This document shows positions 26,075-42,745 of a DNA stretch of 64,000 nucleotides, one piece after another. The DNA is from Limnoperna fortunei (Eukaryota; Mollusca; Bivalvia; Mytilida; Modiolidae). A program made the position numbers and the translations under genes. The stretch is taken from the NCBI GenBank assembly GCA_944474755.1, contig OX104115.1:57540648-57604647 (forward strand), read 5' to 3'. Below the pieces are notes generated by a model, which searched no databases, was not told the DNA's origin, and worked only from the letters and a program-made list of their open reading frames with translations. Position 1 is the stretch's first letter. Every line of letters starts with the position of its first letter.

Positions 26075-26363
26075 AAGAGTCTATATGGTTGTTCAACTCC
26101 TGATACACGTCCTCTCATAACAAACACTCCCCCTTAAAATAAACACCAAATACTACCAACAAAAATTAAACAAATATGAAGGGAAAACAAAAAACAAAAA
26201 CAGCAAATATTTACACCTCTTTTGCTTTATCTCCTACTCATTTATCTGCCATTTCACAAGGAAACAATGTGATCATCTTATAAGCAATGCTAATATGTTC
26301 ATAGCTGAAATCCACCAGATTTTAGTTTGTTTGTTTTTTTTTGTCAGTATGTATGTATGTCAT

Positions 26364-26405
<42 letters not shown>

Positions 26406-27900
26406 TATATATATATATATTTTTTTTTTGAGATTGAAGAATATGGGAAATGAGCTTGTTTGTTTATATTTGCCTGCCACCAATAAACACAGAAGAAAGA
26501 TGACAATAAAACAGATCCCAAGTCGGTAACAAGTGAGCTGTGGATTATTTTCTTGCATAGAAGAAGACATTTAAAGAAGAAATTTACATATATGAAATGA
26601 AATTACATGTCTCAGTGAATTAAGCAAGCCCATAGATGCTACTAACACGAGCTAAAATATTATTTTTCTGTCAAAGAATTTTCCATTACTCTTCCCAAGT
26701 TTGTCAATTTTAAATAACAATACATGACATGAATAACCACTTATGGTTTTACTTGTTTAAATTTTATTTAGTATAATTTTTTTTCCATTGATATAATTTA
26801 AAATTTAGTACATGTGTTTATACCGTATACTGTATGCAATGTACTGCCTATGGAACAATGCCATTTGGTGGTTTAAAATTAATTGCAGTACTAGTATCCA
26901 CAAATTTGAAAAATTGACAATTTCAAATTCTGTGCAAATCTCTGGAATGATCCCTTCCGTAAGCGATGAAGATAGAGAGGCTGCAAATAGACTGTTTCTG
27001 CTGTTTTCACTGAACCAAATTATTCCTAGTTCACCAAATTTTCATTAAATGTGTAGTTGCAAACATTTTAATTGAACACTCTTCTTTTAAGTGACCCAAG
27101 AGTACTCCCATACCAAAATAAAACGCATTGAAGCAAATATGCACGAAATACTCATGTTTTTTAGGGGGGAATATATTCGTGGACAACGACAAGAGAATCA
27201 AAGTTCGATAATTTTGGTCTTGGGCCATAGGCTTCTTAATTTCTCCAAAATGTGCAATATCGGTTTGAACAAGATTTTTTTCCCTGTAACTTGTATTCAG
27301 TTTTACTTCTATGTATTGCACATAAAAATGCACAACTGTTGATGTCAATGCCCAACACAGACATATAGATTACACTCACACACCAAGAAAAAAAAAAAAA
27401 AAAAACTTCAACAAGTAGAAAACAAGAAAAAAAAATAAAAAATTCCAGCAATGTGACCTCAGTGATAATGTGCACACTGTGTTGATTGCCCTCCCTACCA
27501 ACATATGAATATAGTCGATCCATTTCTCCTCATGCCAACACTGTTTTAGATTCTGTAATGTATAAAATACTTTTTTTTTGTTTTTTAATTTTTTGTTTAT
27601 GTTTTATTGTTTTTGTTATTATTATTACTACTACTACTGTTATTATTGTCATTATTTTGTTATTTTATTTTTTTATTGTACTCTTCTTGCTCTGGTACTA
27701 TAGTGGTTATTTCTTGTTCGTGACATTGAGAACAGGTAAAACAGAGGGAAAATTCTGATATCATCAAAAAAGGCAAAGGAAAAATTAAATGTTTAGTTTG
27801 GCTTGTGTCTTTTTTTTATGAAATTTGTTTTTCTGTTAAAAATAACAGCAAAAAGTGGATTGAAAGTGTACATAATTTGTAAACCATACAGAGTTACCTC
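26075..27900. other. H3-H4 spacer with variable microsatellites
   Basis: No gene recognised. It holds an (ATTT)n tract followed by (AT)n at about 26360-26420, which is the only part that differs in unit 2, an A-run at 27387-27405, and T-rich DNA at 27560-27680. An AATAAA at about 26480 could serve as a fallback polyadenylation signal for H3. The portion 27025-27381 is strikingly conserved in the divergent copy at 56709-57062. Confidence 0.65.
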
Positions 27901-28347
<447 letters not shown>

Positions 28348-28380
28348 ACGTGAATAGACAGACCACCAAAACAATATAAC

Positions 28381-28396
28381 GGCCCTTTTCAGGGCC
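28381..28396 (+). promoter_or_regulatory. Histone 3' stem-loop (H4, unit 1)
   Basis: GGCCCTTTTCAGGGCC in context ATAAC-/-ACCAA, with TCAAAAAGAATCT as downstream element. Confidence 0.97.
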
Positions 28397-28411
28397 ACCA
28401 ATACTTTTCAA

Positions 28412-28985
28412 AAAGAATCTAGTTGTTGTTTCCAAGTCAGTTCTCACAATAAGAAAATATATAGTAGCTATTTCCCCACTCCAGCACATTCCATTTACAG
28501 GACCCCATTTTTTTTTTATTACACAAGAAGGGAGGGCCTGCATTCGTCCGCTACGTATTTAATCTAAATACCTGTTAATTTATATTATAAAGAAAATAAA
28601 AATCTACCGAAAGCAACCCTTGCTCTTTAATTTAAACTACGTGCACTTATTTCTGTACATTTCTTTGTTTGTTTTGCTTATTCCGACGTATCTTGTATTC
28701 ATAATTGTAACTGTTGTAAGATATGTCCAAGGTGGGAATTTTTTCTCTGATCATTGTTTGCAAGTAGAATGTACGTGTAGATCGGTAGACTATAAGGTAT
28801 ACACAGTTAACTTTCATATAATATATAGTTTAGTGGGTTTGATTTTTATTGCTGTGTTTGCGACGGGGGTATTGTGTATACGACAGAGAGAGAGGGGTGG
28901 GGGAAGATAAATAACAGTCGACACACATGTGAGAAGGGTATTAAGTAAGTGGCTAATACGTGAAATTGACTGACAACAATTTAGA
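28412..28985. other. H4-H2B tail-to-tail spacer
   Basis: No gene recognised. The 96-codon ORF at 28620-28910 is hydrophobic but recurs only with the unit. Unit 4 has one base change here (G to T in ...ACTATAAGGTATAC...). Confidence 0.65.
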
Positions 28986-29006
28986 TTCTTTTTGAGAAAT
29001 GTTGGT

Positions 29007-29022
29007 GGCCCTGAAAAGGGCC
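29007..29022 (-). promoter_or_regulatory. Histone 3' stem-loop (H2B, unit 1)
   Basis: The minus strand reads GGCCCTTTTCAGGGCC followed by ACCAAC, and TCAAAAAGAATCT as downstream element. Confidence 0.97.
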
Positions 29023-29050
29023 GTTTGTTGTAGAAGTCGCCTGTAAGACT

Positions 29051-29425
29051 TTACTTGCTGCTTGTGTATTTGGTTACAGCCTTTGTTCCTTCGCTGACGG
29101 CGTGCTTGGCCAACTCTCCTGGCAAGAGTAGACGGACAGCGGTTTGGATCTCCCTAGATGTGATGGTAGATCTCTTGTTGTAGTGGGCGAGACGGCTGGC
29201 TTCAGCGGCAATACGTTCAAAGATGTCGTTGACGAAACTGTTCATGATGGACATTGCCTTGCTGGACACACCGGTATCGGGGTGTACCTGTCTCAAGACT
29301 TTGTAGATGTAGATGGCATAGGATTCACGCCTCCTCCTCCTTCTCTTTTTGTCTCCGCTGGCCCGGGCGGCTTTAGTCTTAGTGACGGCCTTCTTGGCTC
29401 CCTTTGATCCTACTTTTGGTGGCAT
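29051..29425 (-). CDS. H2B: Histone H2B, replication-dependent (unit 1)
   Basis: H2B dimerises with H2A in the nucleosome. The protein has 124 residues. The start is the ATG at 29425-29423 giving MPPKVG, the usual mollusc start; an in-frame GTG two codons upstream is not needed. The N-tail [20 protein letters not shown] is lysine-rich; residues 28-33 are six arginines in a row in the basic patch that lies between the DNA gyres. The fold begins [19 protein letters not shown] and the protein ends with AVTKYTSSK, where the lysine at the KYTSSK site corresponds to the ubiquitylated lysine of H2B. Divergent promoter with the next H2A. Confidence 0.98.
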   Translation of the reverse strand: MPPKVGSKGAKKAVTKTKAARASGDKKRRRRRRESYAIYIYKVLRQVHPDTGVSSKAMSIMNSFVNDIFERIAAEASRLAHYNKRSTITSREIQTAVRLLLPGELAKHAVSEGTKAVTKYTSSK

Positions 29426-30080
<655 letters not shown>

Positions 30081-30111
30081 ACAGTGGATCTCTTCCAATC
30101 TACAAAACAAC

Positions 30112-30127
30112 GGCCCTTTTCAGGGCC
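30112..30127 (+). promoter_or_regulatory. Histone 3' stem-loop (H2A, unit 2)
   Basis: GGCCCTTTTCAGGGCC with AAC/ACCAA flanks and TCAAAAAGAGTCT downstream. Confidence 0.97.
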
Positions 30128-31856
30128 ACCAACAATTTTCAAAAAGAGTCTAATTGTTGTTTCACCATCAATTCAAACGATGTATATACGTACCCCAAAA
30201 AAAACCCTACATCAACAAACGAATATACAAACAAACACACACAACAACAACAAAAAACAGACACACGCGCACAAACAAAATTAAATTAAAAAAATGCAGA
30301 CACTAACAAATGCATATTATAGCAGTCAAAACAAAACAGAGCTATGAACCCACAGCCCAGAATCAGAAGCTCCGTTCACTCGTTAATTGTCGAATTTATT
30401 TATCTTTTTATTTTTAATCAGCGTAGATAAAGAAAAGAAACTTGAGCAACATATCTATACTTTCCCCACAAACGACTGCAAACGCATGTTAATTTAGACA
30501 TATTTATTCATAAATTCAATAATGCAATACAGTATAATGAATTATAAAATACCTAGACAGGATCTGGTAACAAGACTTAATAGATTTGAAACGCATGTTA
30601 TGTTATAAATATTTTTGTTCACACTCGTCTCTTGAAATAACGACTGACAGACATTAGAAATTTTGATTGTGTACTTGACCAAAGTCAAAGGGCCATTTCA
30701 TGTACATGTTCTCCGACTTTCTCTCCATTTTCAAAAACATACATTCTGAATTTGATCACTTCATATCATTTGTATTAAGCCAAGAAATATGGAAATTACT
30801 TTGTTTTCTATGCATGTTAACCACGTACATACTGAGTTGTATCGAGAGAGACATAAGTTTTGTTTTGTTTGGTTGTTTTTTTTTTCCTTCGACGAAAACT
30901 TTGGATGCATGTACATCATGTTAAATTTTAGTATGGTACGACGGGTTTTTATATCATCGGGGCTGAAAATATTAATAGTTGGTGAGACAAGCGTGTCCTG
31001 GGACATTGCAGCTCTGTGTATTTCAAAACTAATCAAGAACGCGACAATAAGCCATAATATACGTGTTCCTTTTTTTATTTAACGCCTATCAAAACGACGA
31101 GAAAATGTTGACCCAAGACGTTCGTGCGCGTCAATTGCATTTTTACTTTCTCGTGGGAAGGTGTGAGTTGATATTGTAAAAGTAAGTTTTTTTTAAAAGT
31201 CTTTCATTTTGCTGGTCGGGTTTGCGAGTGCTGGTTCTGTCATCTACAGTAACAATACTTAAATGTTACATTTACATTGTAATTGTTTACGTGATACATG
31301 TATTTGTATAAGTAATAATGTATGGTAATGTTAACATTTGTTTCAATCATAACACTGTTATATGTAATTGCCCTAATGGCGACCTTATTTAGAAAATAAG
31401 AAATATTTTTTAATATATCCCTTCGTGCAACAAACGTCTTTTATTCCAATAGGCGTATTAGGTCGGTTTATTCCGACATGTATAGCTTGTGATTTGTTAG
31501 ATAATTCGGACGATGTACTATATTAAACACGAAAATACCGGTATATATAGTGGAGGAAAAAAAGATCAAAGCTGAGCGAAGTAATTTTGGTCCTTTTATT
31601 AGTTTTATTATGATTTTTGTTGTTTGTTTGTTTGTTTGTTTGTTTGTTTGTTTGCTTTATTTTTTTTATTATTATTTTTTTTTTTTGTATTTGTTTTTCG
31701 AACTAAAATGCAAAATAAATGGATTGAACATATTCCTCCATTCCTGTCCAATGAAATCTTGTATGTTTCGACCAATCGGTATATAGCTAATAACGATGTT
31801 GGTCCAATCGTCATCGTGCTCTCAATCATAGCGGTAGAACAAAAACAAACGGGTAA

Positions 31857-32324
<468 letters not shown>

Positions 32325-32354
32325 GCTGTGAAGTTTTCACATCTTCATTATAAC

Positions 32355-32370
32355 GGCCCTTTTCAGGGCC
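32355..32370 (+). promoter_or_regulatory. Histone 3' stem-loop (H3, unit 2)
   Basis: GGCCCTTTTCAGGGCC with standard flanks and downstream TCAAAAAGAGTCT. Confidence 0.97.
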
Positions 32371-32675
32371 ACCAATATTATTCAAAAAGAGTCTATATGG
32401 TTGTTCAACTCCTGATACACGTCCTCTCATAACAAACACTCCCCCTTAAAATAAACACCAAATACTACCAACAAAAATTAAACAAATATGAAGGGAAAAC
32501 AAAAAACAAAAACAGCAAATATTTACACCTCTTTTGCTTTATCTCCTACTCATTTATCTGCCATTTCACAAGGAAACAATGTGATCATCTTATAAGCAAT
32601 GCTAATATGTTCATAGCTGAAATCCACCAGATTTTAGTTTGTTTGTTTTTTTTTGTCAGTATGTATGTATGTCAT

Positions 32676-32709
<34 letters not shown>

Positions 32710-34326
32710 TATATATATATATATATTTTTTTTTTGAGATTGAAGAATATGGGAAATGAGCTTGTTTGTTTATATTTGCCTGCCACCAATAAACACAGAA
32801 GAAAGATGACAATAAAACAGATCCCAAGTCGGTAACAAGTGAGCTGTGGATTATTTTCTTGCATAGAAGAAGACATTTAAAGAAGAAATTTACATATATG
32901 AAATGAAATTACATGTCTCAGTGAATTAAGCAAGCCCATAGATGCTACTAACACGAGCTAAAATATTATTTTTCTGTCAAAGAATTTTCCATTACTCTTC
33001 CCAAGTTTGTCAATTTTAAATAACAATACATGACATGAATAACCACTTATGGTTTTACTTGTTTAAATTTTATTTAGTATAATTTTTTTTCCATTGATAT
33101 AATTTAAAATTTAGTACATGTGTTTATACCGTATACTGTATGCAATGTACTGCCTATGGAACAATGCCATTTGGTGGTTTAAAATTAATTGCAGTACTAG
33201 TATCCACAAATTTGAAAAATTGACAATTTCAAATTCTGTGCAAATCTCTGGAATGATCCCTTCCGTAAGCGATGAAGATAGAGAGGCTGCAAATAGACTG
33301 TTTCTGCTGTTTTCACTGAACCAAATTATTCCTAGTTCACCAAATTTTCATTAAATGTGTAGTTGCAAACATTTTAATTGAACACTCTTCTTTTAAGTGA
33401 CCCAAGAGTACTCCCATACCAAAATAAAACGCATTGAAGCAAATATGCACGAAATACTCATGTTTTTTAGGGGGGAATATATTCGTGGACAACGACAAGA
33501 GAATCAAAGTTCGATAATTTTGGTCTTGGGCCATAGGCTTCTTAATTTCTCCAAAATGTGCAATATCGGTTTGAACAAGATTTTTTTCCCTGTAACTTGT
33601 ATTCAGTTTTACTTCTATGTATTGCACATAAAAATGCACAACTGTTGATGTCAATGCCCAACACAGACATATAGATTACACTCACACACCAAGAAAAAAA
33701 AAAAAAAAAAACTTCAACAAGTAGAAAACAAGAAAAAAAAATAAAAAATTCCAGCAATGTGACCTCAGTGATAATGTGCACACTGTGTTGATTGCCCTCC
33801 CTACCAACATATGAATATAGTCGATCCATTTCTCCTCATGCCAACACTGTTTTAGATTCTGTAATGTATAAAATACTTTTTTTTTGTTTTTTAATTTTTT
33901 GTTTATGTTTTATTGTTTTTGTTATTATTATTACTACTACTACTGTTATTATTGTCATTATTTTGTTATTTTATTTTTTTATTGTACTCTTCTTGCTCTG
34001 GTACTATAGTGGTTATTTCTTGTTCGTGACATTGAGAACAGGTAAAACAGAGGGAAAATTCTGATATCATCAAAAAAGGCAAAGGAAAAATTAAATGTTT
34101 AGTTTGGCTTGTGTCTTTTTTTTATGAAATTTGTTTTTCTGTTAAAAATAACAGCAAAAAGTGGATTGAAAGTGTACATAATTTGTAAACCATACAGAGT
34201 TACCTCCCGGAAAATAATGAAACCAACCAATCAATGCCATGGTTTCAAGAAGATGATATCTCTTTCACGGCCTCGTTGCCTACATATATAGATTTTTTAG
34301 CCGGTTGGAAGTCATTGCTCGATTGA

Positions 34327-34653
<327 letters not shown>

Positions 34654-34686
34654 ACGTGAATAGACAGACCACCAAAACAATATAAC

Positions 34687-34702
34687 GGCCCTTTTCAGGG
34701 CC
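34687..34702 (+). promoter_or_regulatory. Histone 3' stem-loop (H4, unit 2)
   Basis: GGCCCTTTTCAGGGCC, 33 bases after the stop codon. Confidence 0.97.
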
Positions 34703-35312
34703 ACCAATACTTTTCAAAAAGAATCTAGTTGTTGTTTCCAAGTCAGTTCTCACAATAAGAAAATATATAGTAGCTATTTCCCCACTCCAGCACATTCCAT
34801 TTACAGGACCCCATTTTTTTTTTATTACACAAGAAGGGAGGGCCTGCATTCGTCCGCTACGTATTTAATCTAAATACCTGTTAATTTATATTATAAAGAA
34901 AATAAAAATCTACCGAAAGCAACCCTTGCTCTTTAATTTAAACTACGTGCACTTATTTCTGTACATTTCTTTGTTTGTTTTGCTTATTCCGACGTATCTT
35001 GTATTCATAATTGTAACTGTTGTAAGATATGTCCAAGGTGGGAATTTTTTCTCTGATCATTGTTTGCAAGTAGAATGTACGTGTAGATCGGTAGACTATA
35101 AGGTATACACAGTTAACTTTCATATAATATATAGTTTAGTGGGTTTGATTTTTATTGCTGTGTTTGCGACGGGGGTATTGTGTATACGACAGAGAGAGAG
35201 GGGTGGGGGAAGATAAATAACAGTCGACACACATGTGAGAAGGGTATTAAGTAAGTGGCTAATACGTGAAATTGACTGACAACAATTTAGATTCTTTTTG
35301 AGAAATGTTGGT

Positions 35313-35328
35313 GGCCCTGAAAAGGGCC
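35313..35328 (-). promoter_or_regulatory. Histone 3' stem-loop (H2B, unit 2)
   Basis: Minus-strand GGCCCTTTTCAGGGCC with ACCAAC after it. Confidence 0.97.
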
Positions 35329-35356
35329 GTTTGTTGTAGAAGTCGCCTGTAAGACT

Positions 35357-35731
35357 TTACTTGCTGCTTGTGTATTTGGTTACAGCCTTTGTTCCTTCGC
35401 TGACGGCGTGCTTGGCCAACTCTCCTGGCAAGAGTAGACGGACAGCGGTTTGGATCTCCCTAGATGTGATGGTAGATCTCTTGTTGTAGTGGGCGAGACG
35501 GCTGGCTTCAGCGGCAATACGTTCAAAGATGTCGTTGACGAAACTGTTCATGATGGACATTGCCTTGCTGGACACACCGGTATCGGGGTGTACCTGTCTC
35601 AAGACTTTGTAGATGTAGATGGCATAGGATTCACGCCTCCTCCTCCTTCTCTTTTTGTCTCCGCTGGCCCGGGCGGCTTTAGTCTTAGTGACGGCCTTCT
35701 TGGCTCCCTTTGATCCTACTTTTGGTGGCAT
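35357..35731 (-). CDS. H2B: Histone H2B (unit 2)
   Basis: 124 residues from MPPKVG, identical in protein to unit 1, with the same six-arginine run. Complete divergent promoter shared with the unit 3 H2A. Confidence 0.98.
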   Translation of the reverse strand: MPPKVGSKGAKKAVTKTKAARASGDKKRRRRRRESYAIYIYKVLRQVHPDTGVSSKAMSIMNSFVNDIFERIAAEASRLAHYNKRSTITSREIQTAVRLLLPGELAKHAVSEGTKAVTKYTSSK

Positions 35732-36386
<655 letters not shown>

Positions 36387-36417
36387 ACAGTGGATCTCTT
36401 CCAATCTACAAAACAAC

Positions 36418-36433
36418 GGCCCTTTTCAGGGCC
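36418..36433 (+). promoter_or_regulatory. Histone 3' stem-loop (H2A, unit 3)
   Basis: GGCCCTTTTCAGGGCC with standard flanks. Confidence 0.97.
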
Positions 36434-38162
36434 ACCAACAATTTTCAAAAAGAGTCTAATTGTTGTTTCACCATCAATTCAAACGATGTATATACGTACC
36501 CCAAAAAAAACCCTACATCAACAAACGAATATACAAACAAACACACACAACAACAACAAAAAACAGACACACGCGCACAAACAAAATTAAATTAAAAAAA
36601 TGCAGACACTAACAAATGCATATTATAGCAGTCAAAACAAAACAGAGCTATGAACCCACAGCCCAGAATCAGAAGCTCCGTTCACTCGTTAATTGTCGAA
36701 TTTATTTATCTTTTTATTTTTAATCAGCGTAGATAAAGAAAAGAAACTTGAGCAACATATCTATACTTTCCCCACAAACGACTGCAAACGCATGTTAATT
36801 TAGACATATTTATTCATAAATTCAATAATGCAATACAGTATAATGAATTATAAAATACCTAGACAGGATCTGGTAACAAGACTTAATAGATTTGAAACGC
36901 ATGTTATGTTATAAATATTTTTGTTCACACTCGTCTCTTGAAATAACGACTGACAGACATTAGAAATTTTGATTGTGTACTTGACCAAAGTCAAAGGGCC
37001 ATTTCATGTACATGTTCTCCGACTTTCTCTCCATTTTCAAAAACATACATTCTGAATTTGATCACTTCATATCATTTGTATTAAGCCAAGAAATATGGAA
37101 ATTACTTTGTTTTCTATGCATGTTAACCACGTACATACTGAGTTGTATCGAGAGAGACATAAGTTTTGTTTTGTTTGGTTGTTTTTTTTTTCCTTCGACG
37201 AAAACTTTGGATGCATGTACATCATGTTAAATTTTAGTATGGTACGACGGGTTTTTATATCATCGGGGCTGAAAATATTAATAGTTGGTGAGACAAGCGT
37301 GTCCTGGGACATTGCAGCTCTGTGTATTTCAAAACTAATCAAGAACGCGACAATAAGCCATAATATACGTGTTCCTTTTTTTATTTAACGCCTATCAAAA
37401 CGACGAGAAAATGTTGACCCAAGACGTTCGTGCGCGTCAATTGCATTTTTACTTTCTCGTGGGAAGGTGTGAGTTGATATTGTAAAAGTAAGTTTTTTTT
37501 AAAAGTCTTTCATTTTGCTGGTCGGGTTTGCGAGTGCTGGTTCTGTCATCTACAGTAACAATACTTAAATGTTACATTTACATTGTAATTGTTTACGTGA
37601 TACATGTATTTGTATAAGTAATAATGTATGGTAATGTTAACATTTGTTTCAATCATAACACTGTTATATGTAATTGCCCTAATGGCGACCTTATTTAGAA
37701 AATAAGAAATATTTTTTAATATATCCCTTCGTGCAACAAACGTCTTTTATTCCAATAGGCGTATTAGGTCGGTTTATTCCGACATGTATAGCTTGTGATT
37801 TGTTAGATAATTCGGACGATGTACTATATTAAACACGAAAATACCGGTATATATAGTGGAGGAAAAAAAGATCAAAGCTGAGCGAAGTAATTTTGGTCCT
37901 TTTATTAGTTTTATTATGATTTTTGTTGTTTGTTTGTTTGTTTGTTTGTTTGTTTGTTTGCTTTATTTTTTTTATTATTATTTTTTTTTTTTGTATTTGT
38001 TTTTCGAACTAAAATGCAAAATAAATGGATTGAACATATTCCTCCATTCCTGTCCAATGAAATCTTGTATGTTTCGACCAATCGGTATATAGCTAATAAC
38101 GATGTTGGTCCAATCGTCATCGTGCTCTCAATCATAGCGGTAGAACAAAAACAAACGGGTAA

Positions 38163-38630
<468 letters not shown>

Positions 38631-38660
38631 GCTGTGAAGTTTTCACATCTTCATTATAAC

Positions 38661-38676
38661 GGCCCTTTTCAGGGCC
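38661..38676 (+). promoter_or_regulatory. Histone 3' stem-loop (H3, unit 3)
   Basis: GGCCCTTTTCAGGGCC with standard flanks. Confidence 0.97.
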
Positions 38677-38981
38677 ACCAATATTATTCAAAAAGAGTCT
38701 ATATGGTTGTTCAACTCCTGATACACGTCCTCTCATAACAAACACTCCCCCTTAAAATAAACACCAAATACTACCAACAAAAATTAAACAAATATGAAGG
38801 GAAAACAAAAAACAAAAACAGCAAATATTTACACCTCTTTTGCTTTATCTCCTACTCATTTATCTGCCATTTCACAAGGAAACAATGTGATCATCTTATA
38901 AGCAATGCTAATATGTTCATAGCTGAAATCCACCAGATTTTAGTTTGTTTGTTTTTTTTTGTCAGTATGTATGTATGTCAT

Positions 38982-39023
<42 letters not shown>

Positions 39024-40638
39024 TATATATATATATATTTTTTTTTTGAGATTGAAGAATATGGGAAATGAGCTTGTTTGTTTATATTTGCCTGCCACCA
39101 ATAAACACAGAAGAAAGATGACAATAAAACAGATCCCAAGTCGGTAACAAGTGAGCTGTGGATTATTTTCTTGCATAGAAGAAGACATTTAAAGAAGAAA
39201 TTTACATATATGAAATGAAATTACATGTCTCAGTGAATTAAGCAAGCCCATAGATGCTACTAACACGAGCTAAAATATTATTTTTCTGTCAAAGAATTTT
39301 CCATTACTCTTCCCAAGTTTGTCAATTTTAAATAACAATACATGACATGAATAACCACTTATGGTTTTACTTGTTTAAATTTTATTTAGTATAATTTTTT
39401 TTCCATTGATATAATTTAAAATTTAGTACATGTGTTTATACCGTATACTGTATGCAATGTACTGCCTATGGAACAATGCCATTTGGTGGTTTAAAATTAA
39501 TTGCAGTACTAGTATCCACAAATTTGAAAAATTGACAATTTCAAATTCTGTGCAAATCTCTGGAATGATCCCTTCCGTAAGCGATGAAGATAGAGAGGCT
39601 GCAAATAGACTGTTTCTGCTGTTTTCACTGAACCAAATTATTCCTAGTTCACCAAATTTTCATTAAATGTGTAGTTGCAAACATTTTAATTGAACACTCT
39701 TCTTTTAAGTGACCCAAGAGTACTCCCATACCAAAATAAAACGCATTGAAGCAAATATGCACGAAATACTCATGTTTTTTAGGGGGGAATATATTCGTGG
39801 ACAACGACAAGAGAATCAAAGTTCGATAATTTTGGTCTTGGGCCATAGGCTTCTTAATTTCTCCAAAATGTGCAATATCGGTTTGAACAAGATTTTTTTC
39901 CCTGTAACTTGTATTCAGTTTTACTTCTATGTATTGCACATAAAAATGCACAACTGTTGATGTCAATGCCCAACACAGACATATAGATTACACTCACACA
40001 CCAAGAAAAAAAAAAAAAAAAAACTTCAACAAGTAGAAAACAAGAAAAAAAAATAAAAAATTCCAGCAATGTGACCTCAGTGATAATGTGCACACTGTGT
40101 TGATTGCCCTCCCTACCAACATATGAATATAGTCGATCCATTTCTCCTCATGCCAACACTGTTTTAGATTCTGTAATGTATAAAATACTTTTTTTTTGTT
40201 TTTTAATTTTTTGTTTATGTTTTATTGTTTTTGTTATTATTATTACTACTACTACTGTTATTATTGTCATTATTTTGTTATTTTATTTTTTTATTGTACT
40301 CTTCTTGCTCTGGTACTATAGTGGTTATTTCTTGTTCGTGACATTGAGAACAGGTAAAACAGAGGGAAAATTCTGATATCATCAAAAAAGGCAAAGGAAA
40401 AATTAAATGTTTAGTTTGGCTTGTGTCTTTTTTTTATGAAATTTGTTTTTCTGTTAAAAATAACAGCAAAAAGTGGATTGAAAGTGTACATAATTTGTAA
40501 ACCATACAGAGTTACCTCCCGGAAAATAATGAAACCAACCAATCAATGCCATGGTTTCAAGAAGATGATATCTCTTTCACGGCCTCGTTGCCTACATATA
40601 TAGATTTTTTAGCCGGTTGGAAGTCATTGCTCGATTGA

Positions 40639-40965
<327 letters not shown>

Positions 40966-40998
40966 ACGTGAATAGACAGACCACCAAAACAATATAAC

Positions 40999-41014
40999 GG
41001 CCCTTTTCAGGGCC
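40999..41014 (+). promoter_or_regulatory. Histone 3' stem-loop (H4, unit 3)
   Basis: GGCCCTTTTCAGGGCC with standard flanks. Confidence 0.97.
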
Positions 41015-41624
41015 ACCAATACTTTTCAAAAAGAATCTAGTTGTTGTTTCCAAGTCAGTTCTCACAATAAGAAAATATATAGTAGCTATTTCCCCACTCC
41101 AGCACATTCCATTTACAGGACCCCATTTTTTTTTTATTACACAAGAAGGGAGGGCCTGCATTCGTCCGCTACGTATTTAATCTAAATACCTGTTAATTTA
41201 TATTATAAAGAAAATAAAAATCTACCGAAAGCAACCCTTGCTCTTTAATTTAAACTACGTGCACTTATTTCTGTACATTTCTTTGTTTGTTTTGCTTATT
41301 CCGACGTATCTTGTATTCATAATTGTAACTGTTGTAAGATATGTCCAAGGTGGGAATTTTTTCTCTGATCATTGTTTGCAAGTAGAATGTACGTGTAGAT
41401 CGGTAGACTATAAGGTATACACAGTTAACTTTCATATAATATATAGTTTAGTGGGTTTGATTTTTATTGCTGTGTTTGCGACGGGGGTATTGTGTATACG
41501 ACAGAGAGAGAGGGGTGGGGGAAGATAAATAACAGTCGACACACATGTGAGAAGGGTATTAAGTAAGTGGCTAATACGTGAAATTGACTGACAACAATTT
41601 AGATTCTTTTTGAGAAATGTTGGT

Positions 41625-41640
41625 GGCCCTGAAAAGGGCC
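41625..41640 (-). promoter_or_regulatory. Histone 3' stem-loop (H2B, unit 3)
   Basis: Minus-strand GGCCCTTTTCAGGGCC. Confidence 0.97.
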
Positions 41641-41668
41641 GTTTGTTGTAGAAGTCGCCTGTAAGACT

Positions 41669-42043
41669 TTACTTGCTGCTTGTGTATTTGGTTACAGCCT
41701 TTGTTCCTTCGCTGACGGCGTGCTTGGCCAACTCTCCTGGCAAGAGTAGACGGACAGCGGTTTGGATCTCCCTAGATGTGATGGTAGATCTCTTGTTGTA
41801 GTGGGCGAGACGGCTGGCTTCAGCGGCAATACGTTCAAAGATGTCGTTGACGAAACTGTTCATGATGGACATTGCCTTGCTGGACACACCGGTATCGGGG
41901 TGTACCTGTCTCAAGACTTTGTAGATGTAGATGGCATAGGATTCACGCCTCCTCCTCCTTCTCTTTTTGTCTCCGCTGGCCCGGGCGGCTTTAGTCTTAG
42001 TGACGGCCTTCTTGGCTCCCTTTGATCCTACTTTTGGTGGCAT
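41669..42043 (-). CDS. H2B: Histone H2B (unit 3)
   Basis: 124 residues from MPPKVG, same protein as the other copies; this is the last H2B in the array that still has its own promoter. Confidence 0.98.
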   Translation of the reverse strand: MPPKVGSKGAKKAVTKTKAARASGDKKRRRRRRESYAIYIYKVLRQVHPDTGVSSKAMSIMNSFVNDIFERIAAEASRLAHYNKRSTITSREIQTAVRLLLPGELAKHAVSEGTKAVTKYTSSK

Positions 42044-42698
<655 letters not shown>

Positions 42699-42729
42699 AC
42701 AGTGGATCTCTTCCAATCTACAAAACAAC

Positions 42730-42745
42730 GGCCCTTTTCAGGGCC
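42730..42745 (+). promoter_or_regulatory. Histone 3' stem-loop (H2A, unit 4)
   Basis: GGCCCTTTTCAGGGCC with standard flanks. Confidence 0.97.

Noticed and set aside
27031..27348. 105-codon minus-strand ORF in the H3-H4 spacer, also present near the divergent H3
   Set aside because: In the divergent copy a 7-base deletion breaks the reading frame while the DNA around it stays conserved, so it is not protein that is conserved. The conserved DNA is reported as a finding.
28620..28910. 96-codon hydrophobic ORF in the H4-H2B spacer, present in all four units
   Set aside because: Its repetition only reflects the repeated unit; there is no domain, no independent conservation and no stem-loop or promoter of its own.
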